Source: Streptomyces sp. NBC_00376
GTDB taxonomy: Bacteria; Actinomycetota; Actinomycetes; Streptomycetales; Streptomycetaceae
Reading direction: 5' to 3'
NCBI RefSeq assembly: GCF_036077095.1
Contig: NZ_CP107962.1
Span: 248,001 to 312,000, forward strand
Length of the DNA stretch: 64,000 bases
Shown: positions 43,219-52,385 of the stretch, one piece after another
Position numbering within the stretch: the first letter of the stretch is position 1
Layout of the letters: the number at the start of each line of letters is the position of its first letter
Made by a program: the position numbers and the translations under genes
Notes under the pieces: generated by a model
Seen by the model: the letters and a program-made list of their open reading frames with translations, nothing else
What the model was told of the DNA's origin: nothing
Databases searched by the model: none

Positions 43219-43219
43219 A

Positions 43220-43840
43220 ATGACGACGACCACTCCCACCACCGGCAGGCCCTTCGGCCGCCCACGCGCCGCCTGGCTCGCCGGAGCTGGCGTGGTGCTC
43301 ATCGCGCTGAACCTCCGCCTCAGCATCAGCAGCGCCTCCGCCCTGCTCGACGCCCTACAGACCGACCTCGGATTCGGTGCGGCGGCCGCCGCCGCACTGC
43401 CTGCTCTGCCGACCCTGAGCTTCGCCGCCGCCGGCTTCTTCACGGGCCGCATCACCAGACGTCTCGGAGCCGAGCGGACCGTGCTGCTCGCACTCGCGGC
43501 CCTCACGGCCGGGCTCACTCTCCGCGGCATCCCCGCCACCTGGGCTCTGCTCGGCGGAACCGTCCTCGGCATGTCCGGCCTCGCCCTGTGCAATGTCCTG
43601 CTGCCGACCCTGCTGCGGGCCCACTTCCCGGCCAGGATCACGCTGCTCACCGGCGTGTACACCACCGTGATGGCCCTCGGTTCGACTCTGGGCGCGGCCG
43701 TCGCCATACCGCTCGCCGCGTGGGCGGGTTCCCCATCCCTGGGACTGGCCGTGTGGGCGATGCCCGCGCTGCTCGCCACGCTGATGTGGGCGCTCGTCCG
43801 GGCACCCGAGGCCCGGCCTGCGTCCTCCTCTGACGCCAAC
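43220..43840 (+). pseudogene. MFS transporter (CynX/NimT-like), truncated
   Basis: About 205 residues with six membrane segments (ALNLRLSISSASALLDALQT, PALPTLSFAAAGFFTGRITR, LGAERTVLLALAALTAGLTL). The family is near 400 residues. The frame leaves MFS-like sequence around 43830 and continues into transposase DNA in another frame. Inactivated by loss of its second half. Confidence 0.75.
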
Positions 43841-43845
43841 GGGAC

Positions 43846-44840
43846 GTACATCTCGCACCCGGCGAGCGCAAGCGGTTCTCCTCGGTGATCCTGCCGCCGT
43901 GGTGCCGCAAGTCCCCGAAGATCAGCGAGGTGCTGCCGCTCTTCTACCTCCACGGCCTGTCCAGCGGGGACTTCGTGCCCGCGCTCGAGCAGTTCCTCGG
44001 CTCCTCGGCTGGCCTGTCGCCGGCCACCGTCATCCGGCTGACCGCCCAGTGGCAGGCCGACCACAAGGCGTTCAGCGAGCGCGACCTGTCCACCACGGAC
44101 TACGTCTACGTCTGGGCCGACGGTATCCACCTGCGCATACGGCTGGAGGAGGCGAAGGCCGCGGTCCTGGTCGTCATGGGCGTGCGCGCTGACGGAACCA
44201 AGGAGCTGATCGCGATGGCCGACGGCTACCGCGAGTCCTCGGAGTCCTGGGCGAGCCTGCTGCGGGACTGCCAGCGGCGCGGCATGCGCGCTCCCGTCCT
44301 CGCCGTCGGCGACGGAGCCCTGGGCTTCTGGAACGCGTTGAACGAGGTCTTCCCCGAAACCCGCCACCAAAGGTGCTGGGTTCACAAGACGGCCAACTGC
44401 CTCGACAGCCTCCCGAAGTCAGCTCAGCCCGCGGCAAAGAAGGCCATCCAGGACATCTACAACGCCGAGGACAAGGAGCACGCGGCCGCCGCGGTCAAGG
44501 CGTTCGCCAAGCAGTACAGCGCGAAGCTCCCCAAGGCCGTCAAGAAGATCGTCGATGACGAGGATGAGCTGCTGGCGTTCTACGACTTCCCCGCCGAGCA
44601 CTGGATCCACCTGCGGACAACCAACCCCATCGGGTCGACCTTCGCGACCGTCCGTCTGCGAACCAAGGTCACCAAGGGCGCCGGATCCCGGGCCGCCGCC
44701 CTGGCGATGGTCTTCAAGCTCGTCGAGTCCGCCCAGGCCCGCTGGCGAGCCGTGAATGCACCCCACCTCGTTGCCCTCGTCCGTGCTGGGGCCCGCTTTG
44801 AATGCGGCCAGCTCGCAGACGACCGCGGCGTGAATAGGGT
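43846..44840 (+). pseudogene. IS256-family (mutator) transposase, N-terminus missing
   Basis: Homology starts at PGERKRFSSVILPPW and runs through the catalytic core: D in YVWADGIHLR, D in AVGDGALGFW, RCWVHKTANCLDSLPKSAQP, and E is expected at TTNPIxSTFATVRLR, where Gly replaces the usual Glu (NPIGSTF instead of NPIESTF). About 100 N-terminal residues are missing. It ends near 44840, where another gene begins. Confidence 0.8.
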
Positions 44841-45864
44841 GGCGGACCTGCCTCGAAGTTCGAGAACATCCGGTCATGTTGGATGGCACGGCAGGACAGG
44901 ACCTTCCGGTCGGCCTCGGGTTCCGGCCGTATCGCGGCGACGAAGACCACGGCGCCATGGCCGCGGTGCGGCTGGGGTGTGTTGAACGGGACCGGGTCGA
45001 TGTCCATTCGGTAGTGGAAGGGCTCCCGACAGCGGCCGAGATCGCCGAAGCTTCTGCCAAGTTGGAGGAGCCGTCCAAGAACCAGATCCTGGTGGTGCTC
45101 GACGAGAGCGTCGTCGGCTACGCGACGATCCGGTGGTGGCAAGAGCGGGACGATACGTGGCTGTACCTGCACCGCGGCTACCTCTTGCCCGAGCATCGCG
45201 GCCAGGGCATCGGCTCAGCCATGCTGAGCTGGGCCGAAGAGCGGATCCGCCAGCTCGTCAAACAGCATGGAACGGCGCGGACGGCAGTGATCGGCGCGAA
45301 CGCCATGGCCTCCGAGCAGGATGCCACGGCACTTCTGCGCGCAGCCGGCTACCGACATGTCTTCAGCCTGGTCGAGCTGGAGCTGGGCGATCTGCAGCAG
45401 GTGCCCGAGCCGGGCAGCGAGCTGCCAGCCGGGATACGGACAGGGCCGATCGGGACAAGCCACTACCGTGCAGCCTGGAGGACGGTCGTCGATTCGTACG
45501 CGGACCGCGGTTTCACTCAGAGATGGCCTTTCCAGGACTTCGTCGACACCGCTGACCCGGCATGCTGGAGGGCTGCCTGGAACGGGCAGGACATGGTCGG
45601 CGTCGCCCTGTGCTCCATCCGCCGTCACGACCACACCGTGGGCGAGGTGGAAGAGCTGAGTGTCCGGACGGACCAGCGACGCCTCGGAATCGGCCGGGTC
45701 CTGCTGCTGGACGGGCTGCGGAGCCTTCGCGAGCAGGGTGCAACGACCGCTCGGCTGTTCAGAGGGCGTTAAGTCCCGTTCCTGATGGTGTGGTGTCACC
45801 CGTTCGTGGGTGATGGGACAGTTCCGCCCTCGCGTCATGTCGTGTGCATGATGGGGTCGCGGGC

Positions 45865-46719
45865 ATGGAACGGATGCCGTACTCGACTGACTTGTCCGAC
45901 GGGCAATGGGCGTTGATCGAGCCGCTGGTCACCGCGTGGAAGCAGGAGCGGGTGGCGCGGTCGGCGACCGGGGACCCGGGCTCCTGTGACCTGCGCGAGG
46001 TCGTGAACGCGCTGCTCTACCAGAACCGGACGGGTTGTCAGTGGCGGCTCCTGCCGCACGACCTCCCGGCCTGGTCGGCGGTGTTCTACTACTTCACCCT
46101 GTGGCGCCAGGATGGCCTTGACCAGCGGATCCAGGAGATCCTGCGCTGCCAGGTGCGGGAGCGGTCCAGACGATTAGAGGACCCGTCCCTGGTGATCATC
46201 GACACCCAGTCCGTCCGCGTGGCGGCCGGGGTGCCGAGGGAGACGACGGGATTGGACGCGAACAAGAAGACGCCCGGCAGGAAGCGGGGACTCGCCGTGG
46301 ACGTGCTGGGCCTGATCATCGGTGTGGTGATTTTCGCCGCGAGCGCGCACGACAACGAGGCCGGCATCGCCCTGCTGGACCAGGCAGCCGAACGATGCGG
46401 GATGCGCCTGGAAAAAGTCCTCGTCGACCAGGGCTTCAAAGACGCCGTGATCATCCACGGGGCGGTGAAGGACATCACCGTCGAGGTGGTCCGACGCAAC
46501 CCCGACGACAAGGGCAAAGGCTTCGTCCCGCAACCGAAGCGGTGGGTGGTCGAGCAGGTCAACGGCACCCTCATGCTGCACCGGCGCCTGGCCCGCGACT
46601 ACGATCACCGGCCCGACAACGCGGCCTCCCGCGTCTACTGGGCCTCCACCGCCGGCATGCTCCGGCGCCTCACCGTCCCGAGCCCCGTCTGGCGGGACGA
46701 GATCGAGCTGGCCGCGTGA
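45865..46719 (+). CDS. IS5-family transposase
   Basis: About 284 residues. N-terminal DUF4096 region (YSTDLSDGQWALIEPLV ... TGCQWRLLPHDLPAWSAVFY) and DDE core: D in VIIDTQSV, D in VLVDQGFKD, E in VVEQVNGTL. ATG 45865 used; an in-frame ATG at 45844 is possible. The stop overlaps the passenger gene start (GTGA). Confidence 0.9.
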   Translation: MERMPYSTDLSDGQWALIEPLVTAWKQERVARSATGDPGSCDLREVVNALLYQNRTGCQWRLLPHDLPAWSAVFYYFTLWRQDGLDQRIQEILRCQVRERSRRLEDPSLVIIDTQSVRVAAGVPRETTGLDANKKTPGRKRGLAVDVLGLIIGVVIFAASAHDNEAGIALLDQAAERCGMRLEKVLVDQGFKDAVIIHGAVKDITVEVVRRNPDDKGKGFVPQPKRWVVEQVNGTLMLHRRLARDYDHRPDNAASRVYWASTAGMLRRLTVPSPVWRDEIELAA

Positions 46720-47120
46720 ACATCAGCGAACTCCTGCGGCTGCTGCAGACCGAACACGACGAGACCGCCGCACGAGCCGACAACCTACGCGAGCAGATCG
46801 AGCGGCTCACCACCGCCCTCGCCGAGACCGAAGCCCGCGTGGCCGAGCTCGCCGCCACCCGCAAGGTCATCGACGGCCTCATCCCTCCCGACCACGCAGC
46901 GGCCCCCGCGGAAACCGCCACCGCCACCGTCTACCAGCGCATCGTGACCACATTCAACGAGCACCCCGGGAAGGTGTTCCGCGTCCGCGATCTGCACGAG
47001 CACCTCGGCCTGCCCACCGACGAGCCCTCGATCAACGTCACCCGCTCCCGCCTGGGCCGACTCGTCCGCCAGGGACTCCTCGAACAACCCGGACGCGGCC
47101 GCTACCAGAAACGGACTTAA
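46716..47120 (+). CDS. Coiled-coil plus winged-helix accessory protein of IS5-type element
   Basis: 134 residues. N-terminal coiled coil (DETAARADNLREQIERLTTA), Ala-rich linker, then a winged helix (VYQRIVTTFNEHPGKVFRVR ... SRLGRLVRQGLLEQPGRGRY). Start overlaps the transposase stop and the stop lies inside the right end, so the gene is an integral part of the element. Probably a DNA-binding regulator or transposition cofactor. Confidence 0.7.
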   Translation: MNISELLRLLQTEHDETAARADNLREQIERLTTALAETEARVAELAATRKVIDGLIPPDHAAAPAETATATVYQRIVTTFNEHPGKVFRVRDLHEHLGLPTDEPSINVTRSRLGRLVRQGLLEQPGRGRYQKRT

Positions 47121-47304
47121 CACCCTCTCACGGGCACGGCAAATCCACACCGGTCCTACGACCTTTACGAGAGTGTGGGGTTCCAGCGGCAGAACGAGTA
47201 CGTCCGTTACCGCAAGCCGCTTGCTTGATCGACCGGCCATTGGGCTGTCGGGTCAGTCCACAGGATTTGACAATACCTCCTCGTACGGGCTGAGGGCGGG
47301 CTAG

Positions 47305-48746
47305 TAGTGCTTGGTCATGTTGGTGCGGGGTCTGGCATGTTGCGGTGACAGGTGGGGCAGGCGCCGGTCCAGATCGCGAGGAGTATCTGCAGCTCGTGGA
47401 CGACTCGGTAGAGGCTCAGGCCGACGCCGTCTCTTTTGGGGATCGGCTCAGTCGCTGCAGGGTGCAGAAGGCGTGGGCGACCGAGACGAGGGTGACGTGG
47501 TGGTGCCAGCCTGGCCAGGTTCGGCCTTCGAAGTGGGCCAGGCCCAGGGCCTGTTTCATCTCGCGGCAGTCGTTCTCGATGCGCCAGCGGAGCTTCGCGG
47601 TGCGCACGAGGACGGGCAACGGGGTGGTTGCGGGCAGGTTGGAGAGCCAGAACTGCACGGGCTCGTCCTGGTCGGCGGGCCATTCGGCCAGCAACCAGCG
47701 GACCGGAAGCTCGGTGGTGGCCGTGGCCTTGCGGATCTCGCGTCCGGCGGGCCGGATCCGCAGGGCCACGAAGCGCGAGTACATGCGTTTGTGCCCGCTG
47801 CGGCCACTGCCCGGCCGTGATCCCTCCCTCCACTGCACCGGCCGCGCGGAAGACTTTCCGGCCGCGATGACCAGGCTCTTCACCCTCCGGGCCGGCTCGG
47901 GGTAGGCAGGAACCGGCCGTCTGCCCCGGCCTGTGCAGGCCGGGGCAGACGGCTGTGCGTCCTCGGGCTGTGCGGTGGTCGGGGTCGAGATGCCCACCAC
48001 GTAATCGAGACCGCGTTCTTCCAGGCCGAGCCGGAAGGCGGCGGTGTCACCGTAGCCGCCGTCGGCGATGACCTGGGGCACCTCGATGCCCCAGGACCGC
48101 GTCTCGTCGATCATGTCGAGGGCCAGCTGCCACTTCTCGACATGGCCCACCTGGGCAGGGATGGCGCACTTGCCACGGCGGGCCACTTTGGCCTGATCGG
48201 CCTTCGGCGAGGCGGGATCCCAGCTCCCGGGCAGGAACAGACGCCAGTTCACCGCCGCCGAGGCGCCGTTGGAAGCCAGGTGCAGCGACACCCCGGCCTG
48301 GCAGTTGGTGACCTTGCCCGCAGTGCCGGTGTACTGCCGGGTCACACACGCCGACGCATCCCCGTCCTTGAGGAACCCGGTGTCATCGATGATCAACGCG
48401 GTGGGCTTGACGACCGGCTGCATACGCCAGGCCAGACGGGCCCGCACATGCGCCGCATCCCACGGGCTGGAGGTGATGAAGTGGGCCAGCGCCTGCCGGT
48501 TCCCGTCTTCGCCCAGGCGGGCGGCCATCGGTTCCACCGACTTGCGCCCGCCGTCCAGCAGCAGGCCCCGCAGATAGACCCCACCCCACCGACGCTGATC
48601 CGCTCGCGCGAACGGCTCGAACATCTCCGCCGCGAAGTCCTCCAGATCACACCGGACCGCAGCCAACTCCCCACTCAGCACGTCCTGTCAACGACACGAC
48701 CCATCAAGAAGACACGCCATCGCAGACCGCACATGACCAAGCACTA
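47305..48746 (-). mobile_element. IS701-family insertion sequence, complete
   Basis: Ends TAGTGCTTGGTCATGT and its exact complement, flanked by CTAG at 47301-47304 and 48747-48750 as the 4-bp target duplication typical of IS701. The match including CTAG is 20 bp perfect. One transposase gene on the minus strand. 1442 bp. Confidence 0.9.
47416..48681 (-). CDS. IS701-family transposase
   Basis: 421 residues. DDE_5 fold with D in TALIIDDTGFLKDGD, D in VIADGGYGD and E in LRWRIENDCREMKQALGL (with HFEGR). Upstream RQALAHFITSSPWD is the family signature. Full-length, no internal stop. Confidence 0.9.
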   Translation of the reverse strand: MLSGELAAVRCDLEDFAAEMFEPFARADQRRWGGVYLRGLLLDGGRKSVEPMAARLGEDGNRQALAHFITSSPWDAAHVRARLAWRMQPVVKPTALIIDDTGFLKDGDASACVTRQYTGTAGKVTNCQAGVSLHLASNGASAAVNWRLFLPGSWDPASPKADQAKVARRGKCAIPAQVGHVEKWQLALDMIDETRSWGIEVPQVIADGGYGDTAAFRLGLEERGLDYVVGISTPTTAQPEDAQPSAPACTGRGRRPVPAYPEPARRVKSLVIAAGKSSARPVQWREGSRPGSGRSGHKRMYSRFVALRIRPAGREIRKATATTELPVRWLLAEWPADQDEPVQFWLSNLPATTPLPVLVRTAKLRWRIENDCREMKQALGLAHFEGRTWPGWHHHVTLVSVAHAFCTLQRLSRSPKETASA

Positions 48747-48847
48747 CTAGGGAGTGTGTTGAAAGTGGATCAAGCAGTCGCCGACTCGGCGAATCAGGGG
48801 CAGCACGTACCCTCAAGGCCCTGATCATTTGCGCTTGGAGGAGTCGT

Positions 48848-49429
48848 ATGAGCTTGGATCTGGTGCCCGTCGACCGCGAGCCGGCCGCCGGGGCTGTCCT
48901 GCTGACCGGCATCCCCGGGAGTGGGAAGTCGACGGTGGCCGCTGCGCTGGCCGGCCGGTTCCGGATGTCGGCCCATATCGAGGTGGACGCACTTCAGCAG
49001 ATGATCGTCAGCGGTGGGCAATGGCCCTCGCCGACCGCGAACGCGGAAGCCGACCGGCAGATTTTCCTGCGGGCCCGCAACGCGTGCCTTCTGGCGGACA
49101 GTTTCGTGCGGGCCGGTTTCATCCCGGTGCTCGATGATGTCGTGGTCCGTCGTTCCCACCTTGACTTCTACCGCACGACGCTGGCGGCCGTGCCACTCCA
49201 CATCGTCATCCTGGCTCCCGGCCCGGCAGAGGCATGGCGGCGCAACCAGGCTCGGGAGAAGGCCCTGGCCACGGACTGGTCGCCACTGGATGGGGCGATG
49301 CGCTCCGAGCTCGGGCAGCAGGGAACCTGGATCGACAACGCTGCGCAGACGGTTGAAGAGACAGTCGAAGCGATCCTGACTGCGACCAGTCTGGCCTCCA
49401 GTTCTGAAGTCGATCAGCCTCTGCGATGA
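48848..49429 (+). CDS. P-loop AAA/kinase-type passenger protein
   Basis: 193 residues, ATG with GGAGGAG upstream. Walker A LLTGIPGSGKSTVAAAL is followed by HIEVDALQQMIVSGGQWPSP, a central VLDDVVVRRSHLDFYR (Walker B-like) and a RRNQAREK lid region. Fold is that of small-molecule kinases such as chloramphenicol phosphotransferase or shikimate-kinase relatives. Substrate unknown; a resistance or modification function is possible. It lies inside the inverted repeats of the IS5-type element, before the transposase. Confidence 0.75.
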   Translation: MSLDLVPVDREPAAGAVLLTGIPGSGKSTVAAALAGRFRMSAHIEVDALQQMIVSGGQWPSPTANAEADRQIFLRARNACLLADSFVRAGFIPVLDDVVVRRSHLDFYRTTLAAVPLHIVILAPGPAEAWRRNQAREKALATDWSPLDGAMRSELGQQGTWIDNAAQTVEETVEAILTATSLASSSEVDQPLR

Positions 49430-49436
49430 TCGCCAG

Positions 49437-50314
49437 GTGGCGCGTGGAGATCTGACGGATACCCAGTGGGACCGGCTGGCGCCGTTGCTGCCCGGGGGCA
49501 AGAAGCCGGGACGTCCACCGATATGGACAAGACGGCAGCTGATCGACGGCATACGGTTTCGGACCCGCACTGGCGTCCCATGGCGAGATGTCCCGGAGAG
49601 GTACGGCCCCTGGGGCCGGGTGTACGACTTGTTCCGCCGCTGGCAGCGGGACGGGACCTGGCAGAGCATCCTTGTCGAACTGCAGGCCCAGTCGGACGCC
49701 AAGGAACTCATAACCTGGGACATCAACGTCGACTCCACCGTGTGCCGGGCCCACCAGCACGCCGCCGGGGCGCGGAAAAGGGGGATCTACAAAAGGAGCC
49801 GCCCGGCGGTGTCGGCACGGCGGAGCCGGACGACCACGGCCTTGGACGCTCGCGCGGCGGTCTGACGACCAAGCTGCATCTGGCCGTCGAGCAGGGCCAG
49901 AAGCCGATGTCGATCGTGATCACTGCCGGACAGCGAGGGGACTCTCCGCAGTTCGAACCCGTCCTGGAGAAGATCCGCGTCTCCCGTCCCGGTCCGGGCA
50001 GGCCACGCACCCGTCCGAATCGGGTCCGCGCCGACAAGGCGTACGCCTCCCGAAAGAACCGCGCCTACCTGCGCAGGCGCGGTATCCTCTGCACGATTCC
50101 AGACAAGGCGGACCAGGCCCGGAACCGCAAGAACCTCGGCTCGCACGGTGGACGGCCGCCGAAGTTCGACAAGATCGACTACCGCGAACGCCACGCGGTT
50201 GAGTGCGGCATCAATCGCCTCAAGCGACACCGGGCCGTGGCCACGAGGTACGACAAGCTTGCGATCCGATACGAAGCGACCGTCCTCATCGCAGTCATCA
50301 ATGAGTGGCTGTGA
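49437..50314 (+). CDS. IS5/IS427-type transposase, made by -1 frameshift
   Basis: OrfA (49437-49865) has the DUF4096 region [20 protein letters not shown] and first D ([18 protein letters not shown]). The rest of the enzyme ([50 protein letters not shown]) is in the -1 frame, ending at 50314. The switch is at AAAAG near 49776-49780, after ARK and into KGDLQKEP. This slippery site is normal for the group, so the gene is likely functional. Confidence 0.85.
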
Positions 50315-50336
50315 CCAGCACATTCGATACACGCCC

Positions 50337-50930
50337 TAGGTGTAAAACTGGCGACCACCGGGGAATGCCGGTGTCTGCTTGCCACGTGTTCAGTCCGGCC
50401 GGGGCAGTGAGTGGATCTTGAAGCCCTGAAGTGTATCCGGGGCACGGCGCCCGGCCTCGCTTCAATAAATCACCCGGCTTCGTACTCGCGCGGGCTGGCT
50501 GACGGCACGATCCGCGGCGATGTCGGGCACCCTTCTGTTCCAGCAGTCGACCGGTGGCTCCGACTTCGGACAAGAGGCTGACCAGGCCGGACAACGGCCG
50601 GGCTGTCCGGGACAGCCGAGTGCCATTGAACCGGCTGACGCGAATCAGCAAGCTGTGAGCAGTCCCGCCGAACGCGCCGGGCATCCCGTCCCGAACGCGT
50701 CAAGCACTTCGACAGGCCGGAACAGGCGATGCTGCTGCGTCGGATCCGACCACCGCTCAACAAACTTGTGTCTGCCGCGATAGTTCAGCGAATCCCGGCG
50801 GGAGCTGAGAGATTCCCTACTCGAACCGACAGGGAGCAGCCCTTCATGCGAATCCGCACGCCCAGGTGACTGCGACTCTCGGTGCGGTGCTCGCGCTCGG
50901 CACTCTGTCCGATACCCGAAAGGAGTCCGC
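50337..50930. other. About 590 bases with no supported gene
   Basis: Short frames on both strands lack domains and ribosome sites. It follows the CTAG target of the IS nest. The last 100 bases lead into the lipase gene, with AAAGGAG at 50920 as its ribosome site. Confidence 0.45.
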
Positions 50931-51848
50931 ATGAGAATCCGCTCGTCCTTCGCGACGCTCATACTGAGCGCCACCTTCATGCTCGCTACGACCACTACGG
51001 CGATCGCTCTCGACCGTTCCGATGCAACTGCACCCAGCCAGGCCGCGATCGAGGCCGGACCGCCTCCGCGCAAGAACAGCACGCAGCGTCCCGTCTTCTT
51101 CGTCAAGGGATACACACCCGGCGACACGTGCGGCAGTAAGTGGAACTCCGCGGCCAAGCTGTTCAACAGGTCGGGCTGGGAGGGCCCGTTACACCGTGTC
51201 GGCTTCTACGAAGAAGACGATCCGGAGTGCGACGTTCGCATCGACCCGGAAGGCAAGGGCACCGTCGACACGTCCCTGAAGGATCTGGGGCGCGGGCTGG
51301 CGTGGAAGATCCACGACATGTACTCCGCCAAGGGGCAGACCGTCGACCTCGTCGGGCATTCCATGGGAGGGCTCATCATCCGTGCCGCGCTGGCCGGATA
51401 CGCGAAGGGCGACCCCACCTGGCCGGACACGCTGTACGTGGAGGATGTCGTCACCCTGGGCACTCCGCACAAGGCTGCTTGGTTGGGCGCAGGCTGCCTC
51501 CCCAACCTGCAATGCCGGGAGATGTACTACCCGCGCGGAGCCTTCCGGAGCTGGCTCGGACCGAAGCTCTCCCAGGCGCAGGGCGGAACGGACTGGACTC
51601 TTGTCAGCTCGAATGCCGACTTCTCCGTCAGCGCGGGGAACGGCGCCCCCACCGACGTCGGGGCGCAGCACCTCGTGCGGTACTCGGAGCGAGCGGACCT
51701 TGGCCACAGCCAGTTGCGTACGATCCGCCGGGCCGGCGCGTTCCCACTCCGATACACCAACAACGGTGGCGCCTGGGGAGGCCAGAGGAATGGTGCCGCG
51801 CCCCTGCGAGTGGCGATGAACGCGCTGTACTGGCACAGCCGGTGGTGA
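50931..51848 (+). CDS. Secreted lipase/esterase, alpha/beta hydrolase
   Basis: 305 residues. Sec signal peptide (MRIRSSFATLILSATFMLAT..AIA). Mature part has VFFVKGYTPGDTCGSKW, the nucleophile elbow VDLVGHSMGGLIIRAAL and VVTLGTPHKAAW, the pattern of secreted triacylglycerol lipases and PGAP1-like hydrolases. Cysteine pairs suit an extracellular enzyme. The acid and His residues are probably in the VSSNADF and DLGHSQLR regions. Strong AAAGGAG ribosome site. Confidence 0.82.
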   Translation: MRIRSSFATLILSATFMLATTTTAIALDRSDATAPSQAAIEAGPPPRKNSTQRPVFFVKGYTPGDTCGSKWNSAAKLFNRSGWEGPLHRVGFYEEDDPECDVRIDPEGKGTVDTSLKDLGRGLAWKIHDMYSAKGQTVDLVGHSMGGLIIRAALAGYAKGDPTWPDTLYVEDVVTLGTPHKAAWLGAGCLPNLQCREMYYPRGAFRSWLGPKLSQAQGGTDWTLVSSNADFSVSAGNGAPTDVGAQHLVRYSERADLGHSQLRTIRRAGAFPLRYTNNGGAWGGQRNGAAPLRVAMNALYWHSRW

Positions 51849-52046
51849 ACCGGCCCAGTTCGCCGTTGACGGCGACCGTCGACGTCCCGTCGCCATGGGA
51901 GCCGGCGCACCACTGCCCTGAAGTGCCCGCACCGTAGGGCGCTTATCGAAAGGAGGCGGTTCGGCAGACGTCACGGAAGCTGGTCGGGCTGATGTGGCGC
52001 CACTGAACGCACAGTCGCGGCGGCTGGGCCCAGTCACCGGAGAGCA

Positions 52047-52094
52047 TGACGAGGGGCGTCGTCCCGGTGGTGACCGGGACGACGCCCCTCGTCA
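52047..52094. terminator. 22-bp perfect hairpin, bidirectional terminator-like
   Basis: TGACGAGGGGCGTCGTCCCG continues as GT, loops over GGTG, and returns as the exact complement to 52094. About 200 bases after the lipase. It is the longest perfect stem in the window. Confidence 0.75.
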
Positions 52095-52385
52095 GGGTTG
52101 TACTGCCAGCGGCAGGGTGCATGCCAGAACAGCCAGGGGCGTCGGGATTCTGGTCACCCTGTCCGACGACGTCCTGTACAGCCTTCGTGTTGGGCGCAGG
52201 GTAGATGTCAGTGCTGCGCAGAGTAGGTGTCAGTGATCCGCTGCCGTACGATGCGCCGAACGACTGGTGTGGGTTGCGCGAGGTACTGCTGGGTGTCCAG
52301 CCAGCGACCCAGGAGCTGTGGGGACGGCACGTAGCGTCGGGGCTCGGCCAGCAACCAGCCCCTGGCACCTGGCCGTCCTTTTGGT

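Larger units (their letters stand above)
45762..47127 (+). mobile_element. IS5-superfamily element with passenger gene
   Basis: Inverted repeats GAGGGCGTTAAGTCC (left) and the complement of GAGGGTGTTAAGTCC (right), with a 3-bp target duplication TCA at 45759-45761 and 47128-47130. A TNA target matches the IS1031-type group. Contains a transposase and an overlapping small gene. 1366 bp. Confidence 0.88.
44876..47228 (+). pseudogene. Two-domain GNAT acetyltransferase interrupted by an IS5-type element
   Basis: First part 44876-45761 encodes about 295 residues with two GNAT folds (LYLHRGYLLPEHRGQGIGSA and LSVRTDQRRLGIGRVLLLDG acetyl-CoA loops). After the element, 47131-47228 continues in frame as NPHRSYDLYESVGFQRQNEY then VRYRKPLA and a stop. 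Excising the element with one TCA copy restores a full gene of about 327 residues. Confidence 0.85.
48750..50336 (+). mobile_element. IS5-type (IS427-like) element carrying a P-loop kinase gene
   Basis: Imperfect ends GGGAGTGTGTTGAAAGTG (left) and GGGCGTGTATCGAATGTG (complement of right), flanked by TA at 48748-48749 and 50337-50338. The left TA is inside the right CTAG duplication of the IS701 element. Carries a passenger gene and a frameshifted two-part transposase. 1587 bp, long for this group because of the passenger. Confidence 0.75.

Noticed and set aside
48750..49436. Kinase gene lying outside the IS5-type element
   Set aside because: Possible, but the left end GGGAGTGTG with flanking TA matches the right end and places the gene inside. 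Kept as a testable point in the findings.
50298..50763. Minus-strand frames after the IS nest
   Set aside because: Two overlapping frames, no domain, no ribosome site, Arg/Ser-rich translation.
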